Source: CALCZU01 sp964396165
GTDB taxonomy: Bacteria > Bdellovibrionota > FAC87 > UBA2466
Assembly (NCBI GenBank): GCA_964396165.1
Contig: CAYNEF010000004.1
Location: 1 to 64,000 of the forward strand
Direction of reading: 5' to 3'
Length of the DNA stretch: 64,000 bases
Numbering within the stretch: position 1 is the first letter of the stretch; every line of letters starts with the position of its first letter. Below are positions 1 through 7,916 of the stretch, piece after piece. The notes beneath the pieces were generated by a model. That model saw nothing but the letters and a program-made list of their open reading frames with translations, was not told where the DNA came from and did no database searches. The position numbers and the translations under genes are program-made.

Positions 1-113
1 TATCTAAAGTCACGCCAACACCATTGTTTTTAGCAAGCTTTATTCATTTGAATAAGTGGCTCGAGGGCATGCTGAATCGCCCCTCTTTTATCAAAACAAT
101 GCAGAAAGAATAA
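1..113 (+). CDS. C-terminal fragment of a glutathione S-transferase-like protein (5' end outside window)
   Basis: An open frame runs from the left edge of the window (first full codon at 3) to a TAA at 111-113 and encodes 36 residues. The visible tail contains a W-L-E-x-M-L-x-R-P-S-F pattern near its end. This resembles the last helix of GST-fold proteins, where a W-L-x-R-x-x-x-R-P-x-x type motif is common. The family call is an inference from this short tail only; the N-terminal thioredoxin-fold domain is outside the window. About 100 bases of spacer follow, holding a weak imperfect hairpin near 135-162 that ends in a short T run and could terminate this gene. Nothing else is visible before the convergent gene ending at 217. 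Confidence 0.45.
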   Translation, partial: SKVTPTPLFLASFIHLNKWLEGMLNRPSFIKTMQKE

Positions 114-216
114 AAATTATCTACTTCTGCTTTGGAAGAAACTTCTACGAAAAGTTCTTTTTAAAAGGGACCCGTCGGTTGTATCAATCCACGTTTAATC
201 AGGGCGCGTATTTTTA

Positions 217-1884
217 TTAGTGGGAAATTTTTTGTTTGTTATCGTGTCGTCCGGCGCTTTTTAAGCTGACTAAAAGTTCTTCCGCCTCTTTGATTTGCGA
301 AATCAACTCTGCATCTTTTAACATGGGACTGCCATCCGCTTGTCTTGGGACGCCAGCCAAAATTCTTTCAAGTAATTTTATCTTGTCAGGATTTATGTCG
401 TCGGCATCATGAGGAAGAGTTGCGTAGGGATCTTTATCAGTTTTTTTGCAGCTGTTATCATTGAGTTCTTTGGAGCGCACCATCGGGTAGGGGTAAAGCG
501 GTTTCACATCTTTTCGCAGTTTTAGTTGTGAGAGAATGTATGCTGTGGAATCATTGCAAACACCAAGTAGTCCATAGCCGTCAGCTGGGGCACCTTTTGC
601 AATAGTTTCTCTTTCACATCTGTTAAGTCTAATCATGTTTTTTGCGGCTTCAGCGGATTTGATGATTGCTTGTGTGTCCCCGTTTTTGGAATCGATGAGA
701 TTTTTAACTTCCGCTTTTGCCCAGTCAGGACGTTCGTCTGTCACGGGAGTAAAACCTACGCCGCCGATGCCATGGTAGGCAGAAACACGAGCGTTTACCA
801 ACGGTCCTGAAATTTTCCAGACGATTTGGTTATGATTCATGGGTACGGTAAGTTCTTTTCCACTGGGAAGCATGACTCCGGTTTTTACCCACGTAGGAAA
901 GAGAATATTCGTATCTCCGCTGGCAAAGGCGAGAAAGTTTGCATTTACTTTTTCAAAATCGACTCGAATTTCATGACCCGTTTCCAGTAAATATTTCATT
1001 ACTTGTTCGGGCGATGTTAGACTTTTTTCTTTTTTGCCTTGTGTGACCGTAACCGATGAACCGTTGTCTACGCTAAGTGCAGTGAGTACTTTTGCGAGTC
1101 CCTCGCTTTGATCTATCTGATTTTTCGTATAGGAGTGGGAGTAGTGGTGTCCCCATTGAATTGCCACAGGTTTCTCCGTTACATTTACCATTGCAGTGGA
1201 AAGATCTACTGGCGAGCGGATTATTTCTTCGCTTAATTTACCTGTAAGTTTTGTATCGGCTTTTGGGGCTGCGTCTTTTAAGGTAACCATGGGCGCGATT
1301 TGTATTATATCAGAAAGTCTTTGCACAGTTGCTAAAGTATCGAGTTTTGAAAAATCCCTATTCTTAATCGTGCTCGCAATTTTTGGCTCTTCGATTCCAA
1401 ATTCTTTCAACTTTTGTTCTAAAGTGTTTCCAATCGCTTCAACCGAACCTTCTGTAAGTGATTTCACGTAGTCAGATAGCTTTACGGAAGGTCTAGTGCA
1501 TTCGCCTGTACAATTTGCACGAAATGTATAGCGCGTAGGTTTTGAACCGGAATTCTTCAGACGAAGTTCATATACGCCGCCTTCTTCTAGTTCGGCGTTT
1601 AATTGCGATTTCATCAGCAAGCTTCGGGATACAACAGACTCTTTTTCGGTGGGTTTTGAAGGCAGTTTTACAATTTCGTAGTTCAGATTGAGATCAGAAC
1701 CCTTTTCAAATTCTAAATTAAAATCTAGTTTTGTTTTTCCATGTGTTTCAAAACGGTAAGATGTTTCTTTTTTTGGAGACAGCTTCATGGAATCTATTTC
1801 GTTATTCCATACGAGAGGTCTTGGTTCTTGTGCAAACAAAAGGAGGGAAGCGAAAAACAAAGGAGCGGTATATTTTTTATGCAT
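217..1884 (-). CDS. Secreted protein of unknown function, 555 aa
   Basis: I do not recognise the family. The N-terminus has a basic start and a hydrophobic stretch ending near residue 18 (FASLLLFAQE), which reads as a Sec signal peptide, so the protein is probably periplasmic or secreted. Residues 40-130 look like a beta-rich domain similar in feel to bacterial pre-peptidase C-terminal (PPC) modules, with a hydrophobic pattern and Y-R-F / Y-T-F motifs. The rest has several Cys residues (CTGEC near 125, CNDS and CKK near the C-terminus) that could form disulfides. A G-H-H-Y-S-H-S-Y segment near 245 and a gated G-x-G motif stretch near 375 do not match a catalytic site I know. It lies 46 bases downstream of the MFS gene and is probably the last gene of the ruv operon-like run. 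Confidence 0.7.
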   Translation of the reverse strand: MHKKYTAPLFFASLLLFAQEPRPLVWNNEIDSMKLSPKKETSYRFETHGKTKLDFNLEFEKGSDLNLNYEIVKLPSKPTEKESVVSRSLLMKSQLNAELEEGGVYELRLKNSGSKPTRYTFRANCTGECTRPSVKLSDYVKSLTEGSVEAIGNTLEQKLKEFGIEEPKIASTIKNRDFSKLDTLATVQRLSDIIQIAPMVTLKDAAPKADTKLTGKLSEEIIRSPVDLSTAMVNVTEKPVAIQWGHHYSHSYTKNQIDQSEGLAKVLTALSVDNGSSVTVTQGKKEKSLTSPEQVMKYLLETGHEIRVDFEKVNANFLAFASGDTNILFPTWVKTGVMLPSGKELTVPMNHNQIVWKISGPLVNARVSAYHGIGGVGFTPVTDERPDWAKAEVKNLIDSKNGDTQAIIKSAEAAKNMIRLNRCERETIAKGAPADGYGLLGVCNDSTAYILSQLKLRKDVKPLYPYPMVRSKELNDNSCKKTDKDPYATLPHDADDINPDKIKLLERILAGVPRQADGSPMLKDAELISQIKEAEELLVSLKSAGRHDNKQKISH

Positions 1885-1930
1885 TGTTAAATTATAAAGG
1901 TAAAGCTTCTCATCGTAAATCTGAGTGTAT

Positions 1931-3106
1931 TTACGTCGGACTATCTATGACGCGTGCAGTTTGAGCCCATAAAACTGCGGATAAAAGTGCGAGAAGTCCG
2001 CCTGCGTAAAAAGCCGCTGAAAAACCAATCGTAGACCACAGTGCTCCGAAAATTAAACTTGCGAGTAAAACGCCAAAGCCAGACACCATATTATAGATTC
2101 CAAAAACAGTTCCCCGCAGTTCTACCGGGGCGAGTATTCCGACCATTGCGCGTTCCGGCCCTTCAGTCAGTCCAAAGAAAAAACCGTAACTGAAAAACAC
2201 ACCGGCAATAATAACGGGATTATTCAGATAGCCGAATGCAAAATAGACTAACGCGTAAATAGCCCAACCAAAGAGAATTGTGTTTTTAATTCCCAGTTTG
2301 TTTACAACCTTATCGCTGTAGTAAGAACTTCCCATTTTGATGATATGCAATACCGCCCAACAAAGTGGCACAAATGCAGTTCTGATTCCGGCTTCCTTCA
2401 GACGCAACAATAGAAACGCATCCGTCGAGTTTCCGAGACAAAATATGAACAGAATGAGAAAATATTTTTTTAAATCCTTCGGAACTACTTTAAGGGAATC
2501 TAAAATGTTCACCTGAATTTGCGATTTAACATTGGGTAAGGATTCTTCTTTTGTGTTAAAAATGAAGTAGGCCGCAAATAATCCCGGAAGTAGCGTCCAC
2601 AAGAAAAGACCGCGGTAGTCTTCATTGAAAAAGTACAAGTATGTTGTAGCAAGTACGGGACCTGTGACAGCACCTGCATGATCCATCGCCCTGTGAAATC
2701 CAAATGCACGGGGTAAATCTTTTTTATCTTCCACAATAGATGTTAGCCACGCATCTCGCGGAGCTCCCCTGATTCCTTTTCCTGCGCGATCGAGAAATCG
2801 CAGAGCCAGTACTCCGCCCCAACTTCCTACAAAGGCAATGAGCGGTTTTGTAACCGACGCCATGAAATAGCCGACAAAAACAAGGGGTTTTCTTTTGCCT
2901 ATCTTGTCGCTGATACGTCCTGAGAAAAATTTCAGAAAGCTTGCCGTGCCATCTGCGATGCCTTCGATTACTCCAAGTGAAAAAGCGGAGGCTCCCAGTT
3001 GAATGGTAAGAAAAAAGGGAAGAACGGAAAATGCCGCCTCACCCGCAACGTCCATAAAAAAACTGGCGAGAGAAATAGTGACGATACCCTTGGGGAGTTT
3101 CTTCAT
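1931..3106 (-). CDS. Major facilitator superfamily transporter
   Basis: A 391-residue polytopic inner-membrane protein, the usual length for a 12-helix MFS carrier. The loop between helices 2 and 3 carries the MFS motif A (GRISDKIGKRKP, about residues 62-73), and a related R-x-G-R/K-G-x-R-G-x-P pattern follows helix 4 (RAGKGIRGAPRDA). A repeat-like G-x-x-x-G-P-x-R motif marks the second half (EGPERAMVG). The substrate cannot be told from sequence; drug or metabolite efflux is the usual role of such short carriers. Its ATG overlaps the ruvB stop by 4 bases (ATGA type), so the two are probably translationally coupled, although no functional link between a carrier and Holliday-junction processing is known to me. 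Confidence 0.85.
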   Translation of the reverse strand: MKKLPKGIVTISLASFFMDVAGEAAFSVLPFFLTIQLGASAFSLGVIEGIADGTASFLKFFSGRISDKIGKRKPLVFVGYFMASVTKPLIAFVGSWGGVLALRFLDRAGKGIRGAPRDAWLTSIVEDKKDLPRAFGFHRAMDHAGAVTGPVLATTYLYFFNEDYRGLFLWTLLPGLFAAYFIFNTKEESLPNVKSQIQVNILDSLKVVPKDLKKYFLILFIFCLGNSTDAFLLLRLKEAGIRTAFVPLCWAVLHIIKMGSSYYSDKVVNKLGIKNTILFGWAIYALVYFAFGYLNNPVIIAGVFFSYGFFFGLTEGPERAMVGILAPVELRGTVFGIYNMVSGFGVLLASLIFGALWSTIGFSAAFYAGGLLALLSAVLWAQTARVIDSPT

Positions 3107-4134
3107 GAGAAAATGGGAAGCTGGGCTTCTTCCGGACGTCTGGGCGATTTGATATTCAAATGCTTGTGCGCGAGTTCGGTAGTGACTCTGCCGCGGTTAG
3201 TACGGTTTAAGTAACCACACTGAATAAGATAGGGCTCGTACACATCTTCCAATGTCTCACGCTCTTCACTTAGTGCTGAAGCAAGTGTGTCGATTCCCAC
3301 AGGTCCGCCAGAAAATTTTTCTGCAATCGTACGCAGTAGCATCCTATCCATGTTATCCAATCCGCAATTGTCGACTTCGAGCATGTCTAGAGCTGCGGCA
3401 GCCACTTTTTGCGTGATGACTCCATCGGATTTTACTTCTGCATAATCTCTTACGCGTCTAAGCAGTCTATTTGCAATACGGGGAGTGCCTCTGGCGCGCT
3501 TGCTAATTTCCAGAGCGCCATCCATTTCAATGCGGCATTTTAAAATACCGCTCGAACGCACTACAATCATTTGTAGCTCACTGGCATTGTAATAACTCAG
3601 ACGCAAATTCATGCCGAAACGGCCCATCAAAGGAGAGGTGAGTTGGCCAGCTCGGGTGGTGGCGCCTATTAAAGTAAATGGCGGGAGATTTAATTTTACT
3701 ACACGAGCAGAAGGGCCTTCTCCTACAACGATGTCCAGACAAAAATCTTCAAGCGCAGGATAAAGAGATTCTTCTACGACCCGATTTAGTCTGTGGATTT
3801 CATCGATGAATAAGATATCCCGTGCATTTAAGTTTGTAAGAATAGCCGCAAGATCGCCAGCGCGTTCCAACGCCGGGCCTGATGTAGCAATGAGATTGAC
3901 TCCCAATTCTTCTGCCATCACATGCGCTAAAGATGTTTTTCCAAGCCCTGGAGGGCCGCAAAATAATGTGTGATCGAGCGCGTCCCCGCGCTTTTTTGCG
4001 GCTTGAATGAAAATGGAAAGGCGCTCTTTCAAGTCTTTTTGGCCTATAAAATCGGTAAGACTTTTAGGACGTAAACTGTTTTCGTTTACTTTTTCTTCCT
4101 GTGAGGGTCTTTGATCTACAATGCGTTCATCCAT
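3103..4134 (-). CDS. ruvB: Holliday junction branch migration DNA helicase RuvB
   Basis: RuvB is the hexameric AAA+ motor that, with RuvA, drives branch migration of Holliday junctions during recombination and repair. The 343-residue length is normal. Visible motifs are the Walker A GPPGLGKT (60-67), Walker B LFIDEIHRL (108-116), the sensor-1 region GATTRAG and the arginine-finger region around GRFGM. The C-terminal part with GGPVGIDTLA and the NRGR...T end is the RuvB winged-helix domain. The gene overlaps ruvA by 8 bases and follows the ruvC-ruvA-ruvB order seen in many proteobacteria. No LexA-type operator was recognised upstream of the run. Confidence 0.98.
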   Translation of the reverse strand: MDERIVDQRPSQEEKVNENSLRPKSLTDFIGQKDLKERLSIFIQAAKKRGDALDHTLFCGPPGLGKTSLAHVMAEELGVNLIATSGPALERAGDLAAILTNLNARDILFIDEIHRLNRVVEESLYPALEDFCLDIVVGEGPSARVVKLNLPPFTLIGATTRAGQLTSPLMGRFGMNLRLSYYNASELQMIVVRSSGILKCRIEMDGALEISKRARGTPRIANRLLRRVRDYAEVKSDGVITQKVAAAALDMLEVDNCGLDNMDRMLLRTIAEKFSGGPVGIDTLASALSEERETLEDVYEPYLIQCGYLNRTNRGRVTTELAHKHLNIKSPRRPEEAQLPIFS

Positions 4135-4792
4135 TTGCAGTCACCTCATGTGAAATCCCGCGGCCAGAAAGTTCGTTTAAGGCCATTTTCAAAGCGGATT
4201 CAAAATTAGCGGTTTCCAAATCGGAGTTCATAAACAGTTTTTCAAGACCGTTTTTAATTTGTGACGGAGTATAACCCAAATACGTAAGCGCCGAGGACAA
4301 CTCCTCTTTCAAGGAAGATTTTACAGGAGTGGATTTTGTCTTGCTCGTTTTACTGTCAGAGGTTTGCAGAGCGCCCACCCAGACAAGTTTTTCTAACTTC
4401 GCAGCCAATTCCAAAATAATTTTGTCCGCTAGCTTTTTCCCCACACCCTGGGCTTCGGTAATTTGTTTTGCTTCTTTTTTAATAATGAGTTCTGCCAGTC
4501 TTGAAGCGCCATGTTCGCTGATAAGAGAAAGTGCAGTCTTGGGACCAAGTCCAGAAACACTGAGTAAAAGTCTAAAAAACTGTTTTTCTGTTTCAGAGAT
4601 AAAACCGAACAGATTCAGTTGATCTTCTCTTACGTGAGTATGAATCCACAAAGAAGTTTTTTGATCGAGCAGTAAAGAATCGAGCGTGCGGCGGGGGAGA
4701 GTGATTTCATATCCCGTACGGTGTGCAAGCAAAATGCATTGCAGGGTATCCGGATTTTTTGAAATAATTTTGCCTGTTAAAAATCCGATCAT
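4127..4792 (-). CDS. ruvA: Holliday junction branch migration protein RuvA
   Basis: RuvA is the tetrameric junction-binding protein that loads RuvB rings. At 221 residues it is slightly longer than E. coli RuvA (about 203). The N-terminal OB-fold shows G-x-x-x-G-Y-E (RTGYEI) and the R-E-D acidic-pin region (HVREDQLNLFGF). The middle has the two helix-hairpin-helix elements, VSGLGPKTAL and AQGVGKKLADKIILEL. A basic, Lys/Ser/Thr-rich linker (about 145-165) leads to the C-terminal UBA-like domain III that contacts RuvB (LGYTPSQIKNGLEKL). The ATG overlaps the ruvC stop by 4 bases, so ruvC, ruvA and ruvB form a tightly coupled unit. Confidence 0.97.
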   Translation of the reverse strand: MIGFLTGKIISKNPDTLQCILLAHRTGYEITLPRRTLDSLLLDQKTSLWIHTHVREDQLNLFGFISETEKQFFRLLLSVSGLGPKTALSLISEHGASRLAELIIKKEAKQITEAQGVGKKLADKIILELAAKLEKLVWVGALQTSDSKTSKTKSTPVKSSLKEELSSALTYLGYTPSQIKNGLEKLFMNSDLETANFESALKMALNELSGRGISHEVTANG

Positions 4793-5289
4793 TTTAATTC
4801 CAAATAAGGTTTGTTTGCGACACCATGACAGAGCGCAATTGCAATCGCATCACTCGTGTCAAAGCCTACTTCGAGTTTCACACCCAAGAGCATGCTGAGC
4901 ATCTTCTGTACTTGAGATTTATCCGCTCGTCCGCTTCCTGTCACGGCGGATTTAACTTTAGTGGGCGGGTATTCAAAAATTCTAATGCTACGCTCCAGAC
5001 AAGCAGCAAAAACGACACCTCTGGCAAGTCCGATAGTAAATGCGCTTTTAATATTTTTTGCGAAGAAAATGTCTTCCAACGAAACCACATGCGGTTGTGT
5101 TTTTTCTAAAAATTCTTTCAACCCTTTTTGGATATAACCCAACCGATCATAGACGGGCAGATCTTTTGGGGCGGTGACAGTGAGATATTCCACCAGCCGG
5201 TAGGAATTATTTTTTTTCTCAATACATGCAAGACCCATACGGTGCGTACCCGGATCTACGCCTACGATTCTTTCGATCAAATATGCCAA
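4789..5289 (-). CDS. ruvC: Crossover junction endodeoxyribonuclease RuvC (TTG start preferred)
   Basis: RuvC is the dimeric Holliday-junction resolvase. The protein begins its conserved part with RIVGVDPGTHRMG, where the Asp is the first catalytic acid, followed by S-L-E-D-I-F (second acid) and a C-terminal D-T-S-D-A-I-A-I-A pattern with the last acids. An ATG at 5349 gives 186 residues, but its first 20 residues would lie across another coding frame (5291-5461) and have no family similarity. A TTG at 5289 (or 5280) gives about 163-166 residues, closer to the usual 160-175. The bases just upstream of 5289 contain an AAAGGA ribosome-binding-like stretch that overlaps the end of the preceding small gene. 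The stop overlaps the ruvA start. The family is certain; the start is my choice. Confidence 0.95.
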   Translation of the reverse strand: MAYLIERIVGVDPGTHRMGLACIEKKNNSYRLVEYLTVTAPKDLPVYDRLGYIQKGLKEFLEKTQPHVVSLEDIFFAKNIKSAFTIGLARGVVFAACLERSIRIFEYPPTKVKSAVTGSGRADKSQVQKMLSMLLGVKLEVGFDTSDAIAIALCHGVANKPYLELK

Positions 5290-5290
5290 G

Positions 5291-5461
5291 TTATCCTTTT
5301 GAGGCGAACTGTTCTGCAAATCTTCCGCCCAGGAATAGGATAACTCCAATTCCGAGCATCGTAATTTCTTTTTGCATGGCTTCTTCTTTTAGTCCGACAT
5401 AAAGGGCGAGACCGACTACGGCCATTGCTGCAGCTTGTAACGATTTTCCGAAGTAAAACAT
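5291..5461 (-). CDS. Small two-helix membrane protein, 56 aa, upstream of ruvC
   Basis: This frame is shorter than 60 codons and is easy to miss. It starts at ATG 5459-5461 and ends at TAA 5291-5293. The product has two hydrophobic segments, about residues 9-25 (SLQAAAMAVVGLALYVG) and 33-48 (TMLGIGVILFLGGRF), joined by a charged turn (KEEAMQKE). The clean alternation of hydrophobic helices and charged ends argues for a real inner-membrane protein. A purine-rich GCGGA precedes the ATG. The gene ends 1 base before the preferred TTG of ruvC, so the two are probably coupled. I do not recognise a named family. It lies between the S1 protease gene and ruvC on the same strand. Confidence 0.7.
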   Translation of the reverse strand: MFYFGKSLQAAAMAVVGLALYVGLKEEAMQKEITMLGIGVILFLGGRFAEQFASKG

Positions 5462-5512
5462 TCCGCGATAATAACCAGCAATCGTGAGATGGCAATACCG
5501 TATCGCGTTAAA

Positions 5513-6223
5513 TTAACGGGTGATGATTGTCTGAATGAACTTCCAATTATCTGTGCGAAAAATGTTCACATATAAAGAAATTTGTTCTGAAGAGTCGGTA
5601 CGTGCTCCGTGATCCACTCCTATCACCGTGTAGGAATTGCCGACTTGTTTAAGAAGGGGGCTTCCAGAATCACCGAAGCAAGAACCCGCACGGTTTTTAG
5701 GACCGATAATTGCGCGACTTTGAAAGGGGGTGGTGACTTCTAAATAGTCAGATACTTCACTTAAAATATTCGTACCCATTCTTTTTACGCCGCCGCCTAC
5801 GCGTGTACTTATATCGTTGCATCCATACCCAATAAGTGTCGTTGTATCGCCGATATTTGGCTCTTTTCCGACGGGAATCACAAGCTCGGGTGCAACAACC
5901 GGCGAATCAAAAAAGAGAATTCCTAAATCATCTGTACCGTAATTGCCTTTTTTAGGAAGTGTATAGGCTCGATTAGTGGATGCATTGACGCTACTGGAAC
6001 GCACTTGATACGGACCGCCTCCTTCTAAACAGTGGGCGGCAGTGAGAACAGCAGTTTGTGTAATAAAAGTTCCGGTGCAGGCGACATGGCCGAGGACGCG
6101 AACGACGCCAGGCAAAGCATCTTGGGCTAAGAGATCTCCGTTGATAGGGGTAGGCAAAAAAGGTGCGTTTTTCGCGCAACTCATTAAGAGTAAAGAAATT
6201 AAAATGTAACGCATTGCGCGCAA
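5513..6223 (-). CDS. Trypsin-like S1 serine protease, lipoprotein
   Basis: A 236-residue secreted chymotrypsin-fold protease. The start has a short signal with a lipobox (LLLMSCAK, Cys at about 16), so the mature enzyme is probably lipid-anchored in the envelope. The catalytic triad is visible: His in TAAHCLEGG (H64), Asp in TDDLGILFF (about D99) and Ser in CFGDSGSPLL (S186). Cys residues around the active-site Ser (GSCFGDSG) match S1 disulfide positions. Specificity is unclear because the S1-pocket residue cannot be assigned with confidence. ATG 6223 or ATG 6214 (MRYILIS) could be the start; the second gives a more typical signal peptide. It is divergent from the J-domain gene at 6292. Confidence 0.9.
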   Translation of the reverse strand: MRAMRYILISLLLMSCAKNAPFLPTPINGDLLAQDALPGVVRVLGHVACTGTFITQTAVLTAAHCLEGGGPYQVRSSSVNASTNRAYTLPKKGNYGTDDLGILFFDSPVVAPELVIPVGKEPNIGDTTTLIGYGCNDISTRVGGGVKRMGTNILSEVSDYLEVTTPFQSRAIIGPKNRAGSCFGDSGSPLLKQVGNSYTVIGVDHGARTDSSEQISLYVNIFRTDNWKFIQTIITR

Positions 6224-6291
6224 CCTAGCTTATAAGAGATAGTTTGGCTAGTGATGTAGTTAACTTGTCGAGGATATGAGAGAATTCACCC

Positions 6292-7152
6292 GTGGCGGAT
6301 AACTACTATGAACGATTGGGTGTGAAGCGAGAGGCCGATTTTTCTGAAATCAGAAAAGCCTATCGAACCTTGGTGTTGGATATTCACCCTGATCGCAATC
6401 CCTTAGATGAAACTGCCAAAGAAAAGTTTCAACTCCTGATTGAGGCGTACGAAGTTCTGTCGGATCCGAAAAAACGCGTTGAGTACGATCTGACATTACC
6501 GGGAAAAACACAAAGCATCCCCCCCGCCGTTTTTGCAAAAACAAATATCTGGGATCAAAAAGGCCGAGTGTCGTCGCGAAAGAGTCTCGCGTATTTATAC
6601 GAACAAAACATTAATGCTTTTAAGGCCGAAGATGCTTGGCGCGCGGCTTTTCTTTCTCTTATTCTAGTAATTCCGGTGTGGAATTTCTTTAGTCTGCATA
6701 AATTAGAGTGGTGGTGGGCCATCCCACTCTTTGTCCTTTTGTTTATTCTAAAACCCGTGATTGGTTTTCTTTTTATCAGACCGTTTGTGAAAGAAGTGTT
6801 TTCGTTTTTAATCCTGGGAGTAGCCGCTAAAATTTTTTTGGGAGAATTTTTACTCGTATTCGCGGCACTCACCAGTTCCTATATGGGAGCTGCCGTAGGA
6901 GCTGCGACAGGAAGAGCGTTTTTTCAAGCATCTACGAATTGGAAATCTAAAACTGCATCTGCTTTTTTGGGGGCCGTCATTGGGTTAGTCTTTGCCTTGT
7001 TTATCGGGTTTGTCGTTGGAATGTTCAGGGCAATGAGTGGAGTAGAACTCGGGTTTTTTAATGAGCTTTTCGCAACGGCGCTTTCTGGAGCCATTGCTTC
7101 GTTTGTTGTTTCAGCCTGGGGAAGTATTTCTGATGAAGCGCTCGAAGGATAG
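6292..7152 (+). CDS. J-domain (DnaJ-like) protein with membrane-spanning C-terminus
   Basis: Residues 4-70 form a J domain with YERLGV at the start and the HPD tripeptide (32-34, DIHPDRN) needed to stimulate the ATPase of an Hsp70 partner. There are no zinc-finger or substrate-binding C-terminal domains as in DnaJ. Instead, from about residue 118 on there are about six hydrophobic segments (FLSLILVIPVWNFF, AIPLFVLLFILKPVIGFLF, then Gly/Ala-rich helices to the end). The protein is therefore a membrane-anchored co-chaperone and may recruit DnaK to the inner membrane. The start is GTG at 6292, directly before ADNYYERLG. The 3' end overlaps the convergent DUF2752 gene by 95 bases. Confidence 0.85.
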   Translation: MADNYYERLGVKREADFSEIRKAYRTLVLDIHPDRNPLDETAKEKFQLLIEAYEVLSDPKKRVEYDLTLPGKTQSIPPAVFAKTNIWDQKGRVSSRKSLAYLYEQNINAFKAEDAWRAAFLSLILVIPVWNFFSLHKLEWWWAIPLFVLLFILKPVIGFLFIRPFVKEVFSFLILGVAAKIFLGEFLLVFAALTSSYMGAAVGAATGRAFFQASTNWKSKTASAFLGAVIGLVFALFIGFVVGMFRAMSGVELGFFNELFATALSGAIASFVVSAWGSISDEALEG

Positions 7153-7444
7153 GAGCTACCCATAGATAAACTAAGCCAAGGGTAACGGCTCCAAAGATAG
7201 GCACGCCTAAAAAGTGAAACGCATTTGCTTTCTCAAAAGAAAAAGCAAATGCCATGACAAGTGATCTTCCCAGTCCACAAGTGGGGCAAGAAATTCCAAA
7301 GATAAAATTTAGCGGACACTTCAGTGGAATAAACTTAAGCCATTCCATATGCTGACTAAAAAGTGAGGCGAAAACGAGCGCAAACCCATACGCGCTACTG
7401 AAAGCGATGACCGTTTTATAGCTGGGTCGAACCATAGTATTCAT
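7058..7444 (-). CDS. DUF2752-like small membrane protein
   Basis: The core pattern KCPLNFIFGISCPTCGLGRS (about residues 35-54 from the chosen start) is the signature of DUF2752, a family of small inner-membrane proteins of unknown function with a conserved C-P-x-C-G-x-G-R-S motif. Two hydrophobic helices flank it. A longer frame goes back to 7546, but the extra N-terminus lies inside the upstream gene; ATG 7442-7444 (MNTMVRPS) or 7433-7435 fits the family better and overlaps the DUF4234 gene by only 20-29 bases. The last 95 bases are antisense to the end of the J-domain gene. The basic tail may simply reflect that overlap. Confidence 0.75.
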   Translation of the reverse strand: MNTMVRPSYKTVIAFSSAYGFALVFASLFSQHMEWLKFIPLKCPLNFIFGISCPTCGLGRSLVMAFAFSFEKANAFHFLGVPIFGAVTLGLVYLWVAPILRALHQKYFPRLKQQTKQWLQKAPLRKAH

Positions 7445-7784
7445 TGATGTAAGTCTGCTGGATGCAGTCTGCAATGATGTACAAACCAAAACCGGAAAAG
7501 GCTGCGCACACAAGAGCATCGGTGCTGCTGCCTTTTTTGGTTGCAAGAGTAATGTCGAGCATCATCCGGTACTCGTGATAGACGTGATAAAGACCGCATG
7601 TAAGAAGGGTAAAAAGTGCCCAAGGCCAAAATTGGTATTTTTCCTGTTTGAGCATCCCGTTCACAGCCTTCATCTGCTCACTTTGAACGTGGATATTGTA
7701 AAGTCCACAGGTCAAAAGCGTCCAGACGATATCCCAACCGATAGATCGAACATACTGAGAAGGTAAAGTTTGCATGGAGCGCAT
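7416..7784 (-). CDS. DUF4234-like membrane protein
   Basis: A 122-residue protein with two near-repeats of the pattern W-x-x-x-T-L-L-T-C-G-L-Y-x-x-x-x (DIVWTLLTCGLYNIHV about 18-33 and ALFTLLTCGLYHVYHEY about 56-72). This is typical of the DUF4234 family of small membrane proteins. A third hydrophobic helix follows (CAAFSGFGLYIIADCI). Function is unknown; members are often found next to DUF2752 proteins, as here, where the two genes overlap on the same strand and probably form a two-gene operon. ATG 7784 is used, and ATG 7775 (MQTLPSQ) is an equally good start; neither has a strong ribosome-binding site. Confidence 0.75.
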   Translation of the reverse strand: MRSMQTLPSQYVRSIGWDIVWTLLTCGLYNIHVQSEQMKAVNGMLKQEKYQFWPWALFTLLTCGLYHVYHEYRMMLDITLATKKGSSTDALVCAAFSGFGLYIIADCIQQTYINEYYGSTQL

Positions 7785-7859
7785 TTAACAAGAGTTTATT
7801 AGTTTTGTAAAAGTATTTATCGTGTCGCGTTATCACCCTTGAAAAAGTGATACTCGTCG

Positions 7860-7888
7860 TTGAACAGCTGCTAAAACAGTATTATTAT
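7860..7888 (+). promoter_or_regulatory. Candidate sigma70-type promoter for the lipoprotein pair
   Basis: TTGAAC at 7860-7865 and TATTAT at 7883-7888 are separated by 17 bases. The start site would fall near 7895, giving a short leader with a GAGGAG ribosome-binding site before the ATG at 7917. Placement by eye only. Confidence 0.45.
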
Positions 7889-7916
7889 TTGCCATCAACA
7901 ATTTAGAGGAGACACA

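Noticed and set aside
114..216. Further small gene after the GST-like fragment
   Set aside because: No open frame with a start and ribosome-binding site was found in the spacer; only a weak hairpin is visible.
1196..1471. 91-aa plus-strand open frame within the first secreted-protein gene
   Set aside because: It lies opposite a well-formed coding frame with a signal peptide and shows no protein-like pattern of its own.
5277..5495. 72-aa open frame overlapping ruvC start
   Set aside because: It is a shadow frame of the real 56-aa membrane protein gene at 5291-5461; its sequence is Arg/Cys-rich with no coherent pattern.
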